A stretch of DNA of 64,000 bases, taken from assembly GCF_043555885.1 (NCBI RefSeq), contig NZ_JBIGHX010000005.1:124001-188000 (forward strand), written 5' to 3'. Below, in pieces: positions 1 through 7,484 of the stretch (position 1 is the stretch's first letter; each line of letters starts with the position of its first letter). The notes under the pieces are model-generated. The model had not been told where the DNA came from. It saw only the letters and a list, made by a program, of their open reading frames with translations, and did not search any database. This DNA comes from Pelomonas lactea (GTDB taxonomy: Bacteria > Pseudomonadota > Gammaproteobacteria > Burkholderiales > Burkholderiaceae_C). The position numbers were made by a program, and so were the translations under genes.

Positions 1-343
1 AAATAGCCGACGTCTCGATTCTTTGAACTCGGCCAGCGAAGGCAACTTCCATTGAGAGCTCGTGACTGTCGCCAACCGTCAGAGGAAACATAGAAGTCAA
101 GTCGCTCAGGGGCTTGTACGTTATTCCTGGTTCACCGGAACTCCCGCTTTGAAGGGTGAGGAGGCCAAGGTAGAGCACTTCTTCGTGAATGTGTCCTGAG
201 CGTCGTCTGCGAACTACCTGGGTCAGTGTTTCATTCAGGAAACGCACTTCGACTAGACCGTGGGGTAGATGGCTTATGACGAAACCATCAGGCGCGGAGC
301 CGGCCGTTGGACAGAATACAACGGGTGCGTTTTCAGAGGTCAT
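1..343 (-). CDS. Hypothetical protein, 3' end beyond window (partial)
   Basis: An open reading frame starts at ATG 343-341 and runs 114 codons to the left edge without a stop, so its C-terminus is missing. A purine-rich ribosome-binding site (GGAAAGG) lies 4 bases upstream of the ATG. The visible protein has no signal peptide, no membrane segment and no motif I recognise. Base composition is clearly lower in GC than the rest of the window, and codon choice includes many A/T-ending codons. This suggests recent acquisition or a boundary of foreign DNA. The function is unknown. The frame could be fortuitous, but the open frame plus a well-placed Shine-Dalgarno sequence favour a real gene. Confidence 0.5.
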   Translation of the reverse strand, partial: MTSENAPVVFCPTAGSAPDGFVISHLPHGLVEVRFLNETLTQVVRRRRSGHIHEEVLYLGLLTLQSGSSGEPGITYKPLSDLTSMFPLTVGDSHELSMEVAFAGRVQRIETSAI

Positions 344-396
344 GGGCCCTTTCCTTGAACGGGCCGCTTTCACGTGATCGCTAGAGAGAGGCTCGC

Positions 397-1356
397 TCAA
401 GGCAACACCTGCGCCCGTGCCGCCACATAAAGCCGATACCACTCCTCCCGGCTCAGCTGAATCTTCACCGCGTCGCCGCATGCCCGAATGCGCTGCGCAT
501 TCCCGCTGCCGATGACCGGCTGGATGCCGGCCGGATGCCGCAGCAGCCAGGCCAGCAGCACGGCGTTCGCCGTCGTGGCGTGCGCCTCGGCAATCTCCTG
601 CACGACCTTGGCCGCGGCCGACGCTGCCGGGTCGTTGAACCGCCCCTGCGCCAGCGACCCCCAGGCTTGCAGCTGCACGCCGTGCTGCTGCGCGTATTCC
701 AGCGTGCCGGCCCAGGCCATGGCGCCGGGGCGGGTGGCGGCCTGCGGGTCGTTGAAGGTGGTGCCGGCGTCGATGAAGTCCAGCTTGGCCAGGCTCATCT
801 CCAGCTGGTTGACCACCAGCGGTTCGGGTAGTGCGGACTGCAGCCAGCGCATCTGCCCGGCGTGCATGTTGGACACGCCCAGGTGCCCCACCTTGCCGGC
901 CGCCTTCAAGCGGCCGAAGGCGCGGGCCACCTCGGCGGGCTGCATCAGCGGGTCGGGGCGGTGCAGCAGCAGGATCTCGATGTGCTCCACGCCCAGCCGC
1001 TGCAGGATGCCGTTGACGCTGCGCTCGATGTGCTCGGCGCTGAAGTCGAAGCGGCCGGGCGCGGTGTCGTCGCCGAAGCGGATGCCGCACTTGCTCTGCA
1101 GCCGCAGCTTGGCGCGCAGGCTGGCGTCGCGCTTGAGCAGTTCGCCGAACACGGCCTCGGCCTTGCCGCGGCGGTAGATGTCGGCATGGTCGAACAGCGT
1201 CACGCCGATGGCCAGCGCGGTTTCGACGGCGGCGTGGGCCTGGGCGATGTCGGCCTCGGTCAGCGGGCCGCCGTTCCAGTCGCCGCCCAGGGCCATGCAG
1301 CCGTAGACGAGGGGGCTGGCGTCGCGGAAATGGGTGTGCAGGGGCAGGGGGAACAT
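397..1356 (-). CDS. Aldo/keto reductase, YdhF-like
   Basis: This 319-residue protein has the aldo/keto reductase (beta/alpha)8 signature. The catalytic tetrad can be placed at Asp56 and Tyr61 (in DHADIY), Lys89 (QSKCG) and His132 (LLLHRP). The family reduces carbonyl substrates with NADPH in the cytoplasm. The pattern and length resemble E. coli YdhF, an AKR of unknown physiological substrate. The start codon lies two bases after the stop of the upstream Sel1-repeat gene, so the two are probably co-transcribed. The substrate cannot be inferred from sequence alone. Confidence 0.9.
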   Translation of the reverse strand: MFPLPLHTHFRDASPLVYGCMALGGDWNGGPLTEADIAQAHAAVETALAIGVTLFDHADIYRRGKAEAVFGELLKRDASLRAKLRLQSKCGIRFGDDTAPGRFDFSAEHIERSVNGILQRLGVEHIEILLLHRPDPLMQPAEVARAFGRLKAAGKVGHLGVSNMHAGQMRWLQSALPEPLVVNQLEMSLAKLDFIDAGTTFNDPQAATRPGAMAWAGTLEYAQQHGVQLQAWGSLAQGRFNDPAASAAAKVVQEIAEAHATTANAVLLAWLLRHPAGIQPVIGSGNAQRIRACGDAVKIQLSREEWYRLYVAARAQVLP

Positions 1357-1358
1357 GG

Positions 1359-2138
1359 CTATCGGATGGACGTGGGGCCGGCATCATGCGCCAGCGAGCG
1401 GTGGTTGCGCCAGCCCAGCAGGCCCGCCAGCGCGGCCGCCACGCCGGCAAGCACGGCGCCCAGGCCGGCCAGCCGCAGCAGCTGGCGGCGCTGGCCGCTG
1501 CTCAGGCGCGGTGTGAGGCGTGGCTTGTGGCGCTGGCGGCGCACGAGGTCCTGCACCAGCGCGATCTCGTGCTGGCGCTCGCCGATGACGCGGGCCAGTT
1601 CGTCACCGTTGTCGAAGCGGCGTGCAAGGTCGCGCACGGCGTCGAGCTCGCGCTGGCGGATCAGCAGCCCCGGCGCCCGCAGCGGGCTGCCCAGCGCGCG
1701 GGCGCGCATGAACAAGGCCTTGGCGGCCAGGCGGTCGGGCTGGCAGCCCCAGCCGCCGTCCAGGCAGCTGGCGAGGTTGAAGGTGGCGTCGGCATGGCCT
1801 TGCGCGGCCGCGGCGGTGTAGAGGGCCACGCCGCGGGCAGCATCGGCTGCGCCGCCCCAGCCGGCCACCAGCGCTCGCGCGAGGTTGAACTTGGCCGTCA
1901 GGCTGCCGGCGGCCGAGGCGCGCTCCAGCAGCCCGCGGGCCTCGTGCGGGTCGCGCGGCAGGCCCAGGCCCTCGAGCTGACAGAAGCCCAGCAGCGCCAG
2001 GCCCTCGGTGTCGCCGCGGTCGGCGGCCACGCGAAACCAGTGAACGGCCTGTTCATGGTCGGGCTCGGGCGCGCGGAAATGCAGCAGCCCCTCGGCGAGC
2101 GGGTCTTGCGTGGGCGGGTCGGGGTCGGCAAGGTGCAT
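1359..2138 (-). CDS. Sel1-like repeat protein with C-terminal membrane anchor
   Basis: The protein has 259 residues. Residues about 30-140 hold three to four Sel1-type helical repeats (spaced A..G...A...LG.....G pattern), a TPR-related scaffold for protein contacts. A basic stretch follows, then one hydrophobic segment at about 222-246 and a short tail, so it is likely a tail-anchored inner-membrane protein with the repeats in the cytoplasm. The start is supported by GGGAGG six bases before the ATG. It probably forms an operon with the aldo/keto reductase two bases downstream. The partner and role are unknown. Confidence 0.8.
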   Translation of the reverse strand: MHLADPDPPTQDPLAEGLLHFRAPEPDHEQAVHWFRVAADRGDTEGLALLGFCQLEGLGLPRDPHEARGLLERASAAGSLTAKFNLARALVAGWGGAADAARGVALYTAAAAQGHADATFNLASCLDGGWGCQPDRLAAKALFMRARALGSPLRAPGLLIRQRELDAVRDLARRFDNGDELARVIGERQHEIALVQDLVRRQRHKPRLTPRLSSGQRRQLLRLAGLGAVLAGVAAALAGLLGWRNHRSLAHDAGPTSIR

Positions 2139-2294
2139 GGATCCTCCCTGGACGGCGCTGGCGGGCTCGCTGCCCGGCTTTTGTGGCGGCGGAGTATCCG
2201 CGCAAACCTCGCGGCAGACACGTCAGCGGCCTGCGAGACGGCAACCAGCCGTGTCTCGCTTAGAGTGCGGCGAACGACATCGAGGAGAGCCGCC

Positions 2295-2621
2295 TTGGCC
2301 GAGATCCGCATTCACCGAGACCACGACCTGGGCCTGAAGAAGGCCAGAGAAATCGCCTGGCAATGGGCCGAGCAGGTGGAGGAGAAGTTCGACATGGAAT
2401 GCACCGTGCTCGAAGGCGACGACGAGGACACGGTGACCTTCACCCGCTCGGGCGTGAAGGGCGAGCTGACCGTGACGGCCACCCGCTTCGAGCTGGTGGC
2501 GCAGCTGGGCTTCCTGCTGGGGGCGTTCAAGGCCACCATCGAGGGCGAGATCCAGAAGGAGCTGGACACGCTGCTGGCCGGCAGCAAGAAGAAGGCGCCG
2601 GCCAAGAAAAAACCGGCCTGA
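2295..2621 (+). CDS. Polyhydroxyalkanoic acid system family protein
   Basis: This 108-residue protein matches my recollection of the small PHA_gran_rgn family linked to polyhydroxyalkanoate granules: an N-terminal segment with repeated His and charged residues, a central beta-rich part, and a Lys/Ala/Pro-rich tail (KKKAPAKKKPA). The start is TTG at 2295, chosen because GAGGAGAG lies about six bases upstream and the following residues (AEIRIHRDHDLG) begin the conserved domain. The basic tail could bind the granule surface or DNA. A terminator overlaps its stop codon. Neighbouring acyl-CoA-binding and wax ester synthase genes fit carbon-storage metabolism. Confidence 0.8.
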   Translation: MAEIRIHRDHDLGLKKAREIAWQWAEQVEEKFDMECTVLEGDDEDTVTFTRSGVKGELTVTATRFELVAQLGFLLGAFKATIEGEIQKELDTLLAGSKKKAPAKKKPA

Positions 2622-2635
2622 GGGCCGGTTCTTTC
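2605..2635. terminator. Bidirectional intrinsic terminator
   Basis: A perfect 8-bp stem (AACCGGCC at 2611-2618, GGCCGGTT at 2623-2630) with a 4-base loop is flanked by an A-run on the left and CTTTC on the right. It can end the PHA-system gene on the plus strand. On the minus strand the T-run is longer, so it should also end the converging acyl-CoA-binding protein gene. The plus-strand stop codon lies in the loop. Confidence 0.85.
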
Positions 2636-2652
2636 GGATCGCCGAGGGCGCC

Positions 2653-2904
2653 TTACTTCAGGGATTCAATCAGGTCGACGTACTGCTGCATCGCGTCATC
2701 CTGAGACGTGCCCTTCAGTTCGTTCCAGGCGTCCCACTTCGCGCGGCCCACCATGTCGGTGAAGCCGGGGCGCTTGCCATCGACGTCGCCGGCGCTGCCC
2801 TGCTTGTAGAGCGCGTAGATCTTCAGCAGCGTCATGTTGTCGGGACGCTCGGGCAGGTTCTTCGAATCGGCGACGGCAGCTTCGAATTGGTCTTTGAGGC
2901 TCAC
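2653..2904 (-). CDS. Acyl-CoA-binding protein
   Basis: This is an 83-residue acyl-CoA-binding protein, the usual size for the four-helix family. The ligand-binding pattern is visible: KIYALYKQGSAGD with Tyr30, Tyr33 and Lys34, and RAKWDAW with Lys56. It binds long-chain acyl-CoA in the cytoplasm. The start is GTG at 2904: GGAGAA precedes it, and the family consensus SLKDQFEAA begins directly after. The longer frame back to 2946 would add 14 residues not seen in the family. It stands divergent from the wax ester synthase gene, whose substrates are acyl-CoAs, so a role in supplying neutral-lipid synthesis is plausible but inferred. Confidence 0.93.
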   Translation of the reverse strand: MSLKDQFEAAVADSKNLPERPDNMTLLKIYALYKQGSAGDVDGKRPGFTDMVGRAKWDAWNELKGTSQDDAMQQYVDLIESLK

Positions 2905-3000
2905 GGGGTTCTCCAGGCTGAATTCGGGATGCGATTCTCGTGACAATCGCTCGACGGGCCGCCGAGTTTAGGCCCGCGCAAAACGATTTCGAGGAGACGC

Positions 3001-4440
3001 ATGGGCCCCAGCAGTGAACGCATGTCCAAAGTGGATACGGCCTGGTTGCGCATGGACACCGAGGCCAACCTGATGATGATCGTCGGGGTCTGGTCCATCC
3101 GCCCCGGCATCACGCTGGGCGCGCTGCGCGAGCGCGTGGCCGAGCGGCTGCTGAAGTACCCGCGCTTCCGGCAGAAGGTTGTCGAGGATTCACTGATGGG
3201 CGCCCACTGGGTGGCCGACAAGGATTTCGACATCGCTCGCCACGTTGTCGCCGAGGTGCCGCTGCCGCTGCCCGGCCAGAGCCGCGACGAGGTGCTGCGA
3301 GAGCGCGTGGCCGAGCTGTGCAGCCAGCCGCTGGACCCGGCCCGCCCGCTGTGGCAGATGCAGCTCATCGAGGACATGGGTGACGGCAGCAGCGCGCTGA
3401 TCTGCCGCATCCACCACTGCATCGCCGACGGCATCGCGCTGATCGCGGTGATGCTGTCCATCACCGACGGCGGCAAGGCGCCGCCGCAACGCCCGGCGCG
3501 CGAGCCGCAGGAGCACCACGAGACGGATTGGCTGCTCGACGCCTTCCTGCGCCCCATGACCAACATGACCGTCAAGGCCATCGGCCTGACCGGCAAGGGC
3601 GTGGCCAAGGGGGTGGACCTGGCGATGCACGGCGTGACGCCGATGGACTCGTCGCTGGAGATGGCGCGCATGGGCTACCAGGCGGTGTCGGACGTGGCGG
3701 CCTTCGCGCTGATGCCGGACGACTCGCACACGCGGCTCAAGGGCAAGCCCGGTGCGAAGAAGACCGTCGCATGGGACGACAGCCTGGCGCTGGACGAGGT
3801 GAAGGCCGTGGGCCGCGCGCTGGGCGCGTCCATCAACGACGTGCTGCTGGCCTGCGCGGCCGGCGCCATCGGCCGCTACCTGGCCGAGCGCGGCGAGGAC
3901 CCGGCGGGCAAGGAGATCCGCGCGATGGTGCCCGTCAACCTGCGCCCGCTGGAGCAGGCCTGGCAGCTGGGCAACCGCTTCGGCCTGGTGCCGCTGGTGC
4001 TGCCCATCGGTATTGCCAACCCGGTGGAGCGGTTGTTCGCCGTGCGGGCGCGCATGAGCGAGCTCAAGGGCAGCTTCCAGCCGGTGATGGCCTTCGGGCT
4101 GCTGTCGGTCGCCGGCCTGCTCATCAAGCCGGTGCAGCACGCGATGCTGAACCTGTTCGCCAAGAAGGCCACGGCCGTGATGACCAACGTGCCTGGCCCG
4201 GCCGAGGCGCTGAAGTTCTGCGGCTCGACGGTGGAGAAGGTGATGTTCTGGGTGCCGCAGTCCGGCGACATCGGCATGGGCGTCAGCATCCTGACCTATG
4301 CCGGCCGCGTGCAGTTCGGCCTCATCACCGATGCCGGCCTGTGCCCCGACCCCGAGGCCATCATCGCCAACTTCGCGCCCGAGTTCGAGAAGCTGCTGAT
4401 GCTGGCGCTGATGCTGCCCTGGGGCCCCGACGCTGCCTGA
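3001..4440 (+). CDS. Wax ester synthase / diacylglycerol O-acyltransferase (WS/DGAT)
   Basis: This 479-residue protein carries the WS/DGAT catalytic motif HHCIADG at 138-144 (HHxxxDG) within an IHHCIADG context. It also has the family PLW motif at 115-117, an ND motif in INDVLLA near residue 280, and the C-terminal NVPGP motif. The family transfers acyl groups from acyl-CoA to fatty alcohols or diacylglycerol, making wax esters or triacylglycerol. GAGGAGACGC precedes the ATG. Flanking PHA and acyl-CoA-binding genes make this a small storage-lipid cluster. Whether it makes wax, TAG or other esters cannot be told from sequence. Confidence 0.92.
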   Translation: MGPSSERMSKVDTAWLRMDTEANLMMIVGVWSIRPGITLGALRERVAERLLKYPRFRQKVVEDSLMGAHWVADKDFDIARHVVAEVPLPLPGQSRDEVLRERVAELCSQPLDPARPLWQMQLIEDMGDGSSALICRIHHCIADGIALIAVMLSITDGGKAPPQRPAREPQEHHETDWLLDAFLRPMTNMTVKAIGLTGKGVAKGVDLAMHGVTPMDSSLEMARMGYQAVSDVAAFALMPDDSHTRLKGKPGAKKTVAWDDSLALDEVKAVGRALGASINDVLLACAAGAIGRYLAERGEDPAGKEIRAMVPVNLRPLEQAWQLGNRFGLVPLVLPIGIANPVERLFAVRARMSELKGSFQPVMAFGLLSVAGLLIKPVQHAMLNLFAKKATAVMTNVPGPAEALKFCGSTVEKVMFWVPQSGDIGMGVSILTYAGRVQFGLITDAGLCPDPEAIIANFAPEFEKLLMLALMLPWGPDAA

Positions 4441-4458
4441 GCGCCGCGCCGCGCGGGC

Positions 4459-4809
4459 TCACTTGGGCCGGGCGGCGCTGCCGTCGGTCTTCTTGACCTT
4501 GTCCTTGGGCTTGCCGGCGGCGCTGGGGTGGGCGATGGCGACGATGGCCGGGTCCGCCTTGGCGAGGTAGGCCGAGTACTGCGTGTCGTCGCAGGGCTTG
4601 GCGTCGCTGTAGTAGCGGTTGTCGCCCTTGGCGCGCTCGCCGTTGAAGGCGGGTGCCGGGCCGCCGGGCGGGTAGAACGCGCTGTAGCTGGCGTAGCTCT
4701 GAGCGCAACCGTCGCGCAACGTGGCCTGCGCATGGTCGGCAGGCGTGTTGGCGGCAGCGGCGGGGAGGGCGAACACCAGGGCGGCGAGGGATGCGGCGAG
4801 GGTTCTCAT
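4459..4809 (-). CDS. Small exported protein, tandem paralog 1
   Basis: The protein has 116 residues with a clear Sec signal peptide ending near AAA-NT (about residue 21). The mature part has two cysteines, one in GCAQSYAS and one in KPCDD, then a helical Q.SAYLAKADPAI segment and a basic tail. The same layout recurs in the next two genes (4927-5265 and 5373-5714), so the three are tandem duplicates. The two cysteines are placed alike in all three and could form a disulfide in the periplasm. Start ATG 4809 is chosen for the signal peptide and the GGAGG upstream. I do not recognise the family. Confidence 0.75.
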   Translation of the reverse strand: MRTLAASLAALVFALPAAAANTPADHAQATLRDGCAQSYASYSAFYPPGGPAPAFNGERAKGDNRYYSDAKPCDDTQYSAYLAKADPAIVAIAHPSAAGKPKDKVKKTDGSAARPK

Positions 4810-4926
4810 GGCTGGCCTCCGTGCTGCGTGGAGCTTCACTAGATTAGGCCGCCGGCGCCGGAATTGCACGCCGCGGTGCACAAGCGAAGGTCGACCGGGC
4901 GCCGCTCCCGTGAACGGCAGCCGGCC

Positions 4927-5265
4927 TCAGGCCTTGGCCGTCTTGGCGGCCGGTTTCTTGGCCTTGGGACGCCCGGCGGCGCTGGGGTAGGCGCGCATGA
5001 CGAGCGCCGGGTCGGCCTTGTCGAGATAGGCGGCCAGCTGTTCGTCGGTGCAGGGCTGCACGTCGCTGTAGAGCTGGTTGTCCCCGGGGTAGCGCTCGCC
5101 GCGGAACTCGGGCGTGTTGCCTGCGGGGTGGTTGGCGAGGAAGCTGGCGTAGCTCTGCGCGCAGCCGGCGCGCAATTCGCTGCGGGCCTTGGCGATGTCG
5201 GCGTCGTCGGCGGCGAGCGCGCCGGTGCAGGCCAGCGCGAATGTCGCAGCAAGAAATGGGCGCAT
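4927..5265 (-). CDS. Small exported protein, tandem paralog 2
   Basis: The protein has 112 residues and a signal peptide of about 18 residues (cleavage near ALA-AD). The mature domain shares with its neighbours the blocks LR.GCAQSYAS, a G-rich middle with YSD..PC, then AYLDKADPALVM.AYPSAAGRPK and a Lys/Ala-rich tail. The block order, cysteine positions and ending are the same as in the flanking paralogs. A terminator at 5321-5347 separates it from paralog 3, so it probably has its own promoter or depends on read-through. The function is unknown. Confidence 0.75.
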   Translation of the reverse strand: MRPFLAATFALACTGALAADDADIAKARSELRAGCAQSYASFLANHPAGNTPEFRGERYPGDNQLYSDVQPCTDEQLAAYLDKADPALVMRAYPSAAGRPKAKKPAAKTAKA

Positions 5266-5320
5266 GGCGGATCTCCTTCGTGAGTGCGGTGACTCTGGAG
5301 ATTAGGAGGGCGCGCCAGAA

Positions 5321-5347
5321 AAACAAAGGCGCTCCGAGGAGCGCCTT
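5321..5347 (-). terminator. Intrinsic terminator after paralog 3
   Basis: A perfect inverted repeat (AAGGCGCTCC at 5326-5335, GGAGCGCCTT at 5338-5347) is followed on the minus strand by TTTGTTTTT. It lies 25 bases past the stop of the 5373-5714 gene. Confidence 0.85.
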
Positions 5348-5372
5348 GCGTAGTTTGAAGGAGAGCGGCCGA

Positions 5373-5714
5373 TCAGAGGCGGAAGGGCTCGGCCTTCTTC
5401 TTGGTGGTGGGGCGGCCGGCGGCCGTCGGGTACGCGGCCATCACCTTGGCCGGGTCAGCCTTGTTGTCCAGGTAGGCGGCGTACTGCTGCGACGTGCAGG
5501 GCAGCAGCTTGCCGGGCTTGGCCTCACCCTTGTACTTGCCGTTGGCGTAGACGAACTGGTATTCGTTGGCGGCGACGGGCGTCGAGATGCTGCTGGTCTC
5601 GCTGTAGCTGTTGGCGCACTCGGCGCGCAGCTCGGCCTGCTCGGGCGTCTGCTTGTCGGCGGCTTGGGCGGAGAAGGCGGCAACGGCGGCGAGGGCGGGG
5701 ATCAGGAACTTCAT
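5373..5714 (-). CDS. Small exported protein, tandem paralog 3
   Basis: The protein has 113 residues with a signal peptide ending near AQA-AD (about residue 18). It repeats the paralog pattern: ELRAECANSYS, a central GKYKGEAKPGKLLPC, then QYAAYLDNKADPAKVMAAYPTAAGRPTTKKK. It is the most diverged copy in the middle, lacking the YSD element, which implies the duplication is not very recent. Start ATG 5714 is chosen because it opens the signal peptide. The longer frame upstream is not hydrophobic. A strong terminator follows. The function is unknown. The position next to lipid-storage genes may be incidental. Confidence 0.75.
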   Translation of the reverse strand: MKFLIPALAAVAAFSAQAADKQTPEQAELRAECANSYSETSSISTPVAANEYQFVYANGKYKGEAKPGKLLPCTSQQYAAYLDNKADPAKVMAAYPTAAGRPTTKKKAEPFRL

Positions 5715-5890
5715 GGCGCTTGTCTCGGGTGAGGGGTTGGGTATGGACGGAAGCTTACGTGCCGGTGCCTGCAGGCGCATCCCCGGAACCACGGGTGTGC
5801 CGGCCGTGAACTGCGTCACGACTGGCTTGCGGGGCCGTGAAATACGACCGGTTTGCACGCAGGCGCCGCACGTTGGATCAGGGTTGCCCC

Positions 5891-6664
5891 TTAGTCCTCC
5901 AGCTCTTCCTTGGCCAGCTCGATGTCCAGCAGCTCCATCGCGTCCATCGCCTCGCAGGCAGCCGCGTCGGCGTAGAGCTTCTCGGCTTCCTTCAGGCGCT
6001 TGTCGCCCTCCAGCATGACGAGGCCGTTGGCGCGTTCGATCATCGCGATGGCGCTGGTGGGGTTGAGCTTCAACGCCTGCTCGAACATCTTCAGCCCGGT
6101 GGCCGTGTCGGCGCCCTGCGTCTTGCCCAGCAGCTTGCCGACCTTGTCGATGACTTCGGCGTGGAAGGCGCCCAGCGCGATGTGCGCATCGGCGTGCTTG
6201 GGGGCCAGGCTGATGGTCGTCTCCAGCGCGCCCTTGACCTTGGTGCCCAGGCCCTGCGCCAGTGCCTTGGCCACGCTGATGCCCTGGCCGTAGCGGCCCA
6301 GCGCGTAGGCCTGCCAGTAGTAGGCGTTAGCGTTCTTGGGCTCGTCGCCCTGCTGCGCCTCGGCGCGCTCGGCGATCTCCAGGAACATCTCCAGCTTCAC
6401 CTTCTCCTTCTTCTCGAGATAGTTGGCGTAGATGCCCTGGGCCTTGTTGGCCACCGTCAGGCCGGCACCACCGGCGGCGAGGCCGGCGTCATAGGCGGCC
6501 TGGAACTCACCGGCATGGAAATGGATCCAGGCCTGCACGACGTCGGCGTCCTTGGGGAAGGGCTCGGCATCGCCGGCATGCAGCCGGGCCCAGTGCTTCT
6601 TCAGCGTCGCCGGCGTGTAGACGAAGGCGGTGTTGTCATACGGAAAGGCGGTCCACTTGGCCAT
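5891..6664 (-). CDS. TPR-like protein of unknown function
   Basis: The protein has 257 residues with no signal peptide. Helical TPR-like units are visible: residues about 40-70 (WIHFHAGEFQAAYDAGLAAGG), about 140-175, and 190-225 with the typical ALKLNPTSAIAMIERANG pattern. Such scaffolds mediate protein contacts in the cytoplasm. The start ATG is preceded by AAGGAGAC. It lies 13 bases downstream of the TetR-type gene on the same strand, so the two are likely co-transcribed. I cannot assign a pathway. Confidence 0.75.
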   Translation of the reverse strand: MAKWTAFPYDNTAFVYTPATLKKHWARLHAGDAEPFPKDADVVQAWIHFHAGEFQAAYDAGLAAGGAGLTVANKAQGIYANYLEKKEKVKLEMFLEIAERAEAQQGDEPKNANAYYWQAYALGRYGQGISVAKALAQGLGTKVKGALETTISLAPKHADAHIALGAFHAEVIDKVGKLLGKTQGADTATGLKMFEQALKLNPTSAIAMIERANGLVMLEGDKRLKEAEKLYADAAACEAMDAMELLDIELAKEELED

Positions 6665-6677
6665 CGCGTTGTCTCCT

Positions 6678-7340
6678 TCAGGGGTTTGATTGGTATTGGC
6701 CGGCGAGCTTGAAGAGATGCTCGCGGGAAGTCGGTTCCAGGTAGGGCAGCAGCAGGCTCAGCGCATGGAAGGCGCCGCGCAGCAGCGCCGCGCCGGCACG
6801 GTCGGGCTCCAGCGCGTGGCGCGGGTCGCGCACGTATTCGTAGCTCAGCCAGTAGCTCACCACCACGACCATCGCGTTGGCCGTGGGCGCGGCGTCGCGC
6901 AGCTCCATCTTCAGCGCGCCGCCCAGGTGCAGGCCCGACAGCACATGGCGCATCGCCTGCTCCTTGGCGGCCAGCAGCGACTGGAAATGCGTCTCCAGCT
7001 TGCGGTTCTTGAACAGCAGGTCGTTCAGGTCGCGGTACAGGAAGCGGTGCTTCCAGATCAGCTCGAACAGCATGTGGAAGAACAGCCAGGCGTCTTCCAC
7101 GTGGCGCACGTTGTCGGCCGCGGCCAGCAGCTCGCTGAGCTCGGCCTCGTAGCGGCCGAACAGCGCGTTGACCAGCTCGTCCTTGGCCGGGTAGTGGTAG
7201 TACAGGTTGCCCGGGCTGATCTTCAGCTCCGCCGAGATCAGCGTCGTCGACACGTTGGGCTCGCCGAAGCGGTTGAAGAGGTCCAGCGTGACCTCCAGGA
7301 TGCGCTCGGCGGTGCGGCGGGGACGTTTGGGCGTGGGCAT
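6678..7340 (-). CDS. TetR/AcrR family transcriptional regulator
   Basis: The protein has 220 residues. Residues about 10-58 form the TetR helix-turn-helix (RTAERILEVTLDLFNRFG ... LISAELKISPGNLYYHYPAKDEL). The rest is a helical ligand-binding and dimer domain. Start ATG 7340 gives the usual N-terminal length. The longer frame to 7418 adds a low-complexity leader. It is transcribed away from the ABC exporter genes at 7485, so it may control them or its own operon with the TPR gene. The ligand is unknown. Confidence 0.9.
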   Translation of the reverse strand: MPTPKRPRRTAERILEVTLDLFNRFGEPNVSTTLISAELKISPGNLYYHYPAKDELVNALFGRYEAELSELLAAADNVRHVEDAWLFFHMLFELIWKHRFLYRDLNDLLFKNRKLETHFQSLLAAKEQAMRHVLSGLHLGGALKMELRDAAPTANAMVVVVSYWLSYEYVRDPRHALEPDRAGAALLRGAFHALSLLLPYLEPTSREHLFKLAGQYQSNP

Positions 7341-7469
7341 CTCAGCAGCGCGCGGCCGCCCGGAGCGACTGGCGCACCCCGGCGGGGCGCAGCCAGTGCA
7401 GGGAGCGTGGGGGCGCACAAGTCATCGGGTCATTCTGGCAGCGATCTGCGCGCGAAAAGGGGCGACTTC

Positions 7470-7475
7470 TAGAAT
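7470..7475 (+). promoter_or_regulatory. Putative -10 box of the ABC exporter operon
   Basis: TAGAAT ends 9 bases before the ATG at 7485, and no Shine-Dalgarno sequence is visible between them. If this is the -10 box, transcription starts at or next to the ATG and the mRNA is leaderless or nearly so. No good -35 box was found. Confidence 0.35.
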
Positions 7476-7484
7476 TGCGCGCTT

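Noticed and set aside
862..2621. Long plus-strand frames opposite the aldo/keto reductase and Sel1 genes
   Set aside because: Low-complexity translations with no domain. They are high-GC antisense shadows. Only 2295-2621 of the second frame is real.
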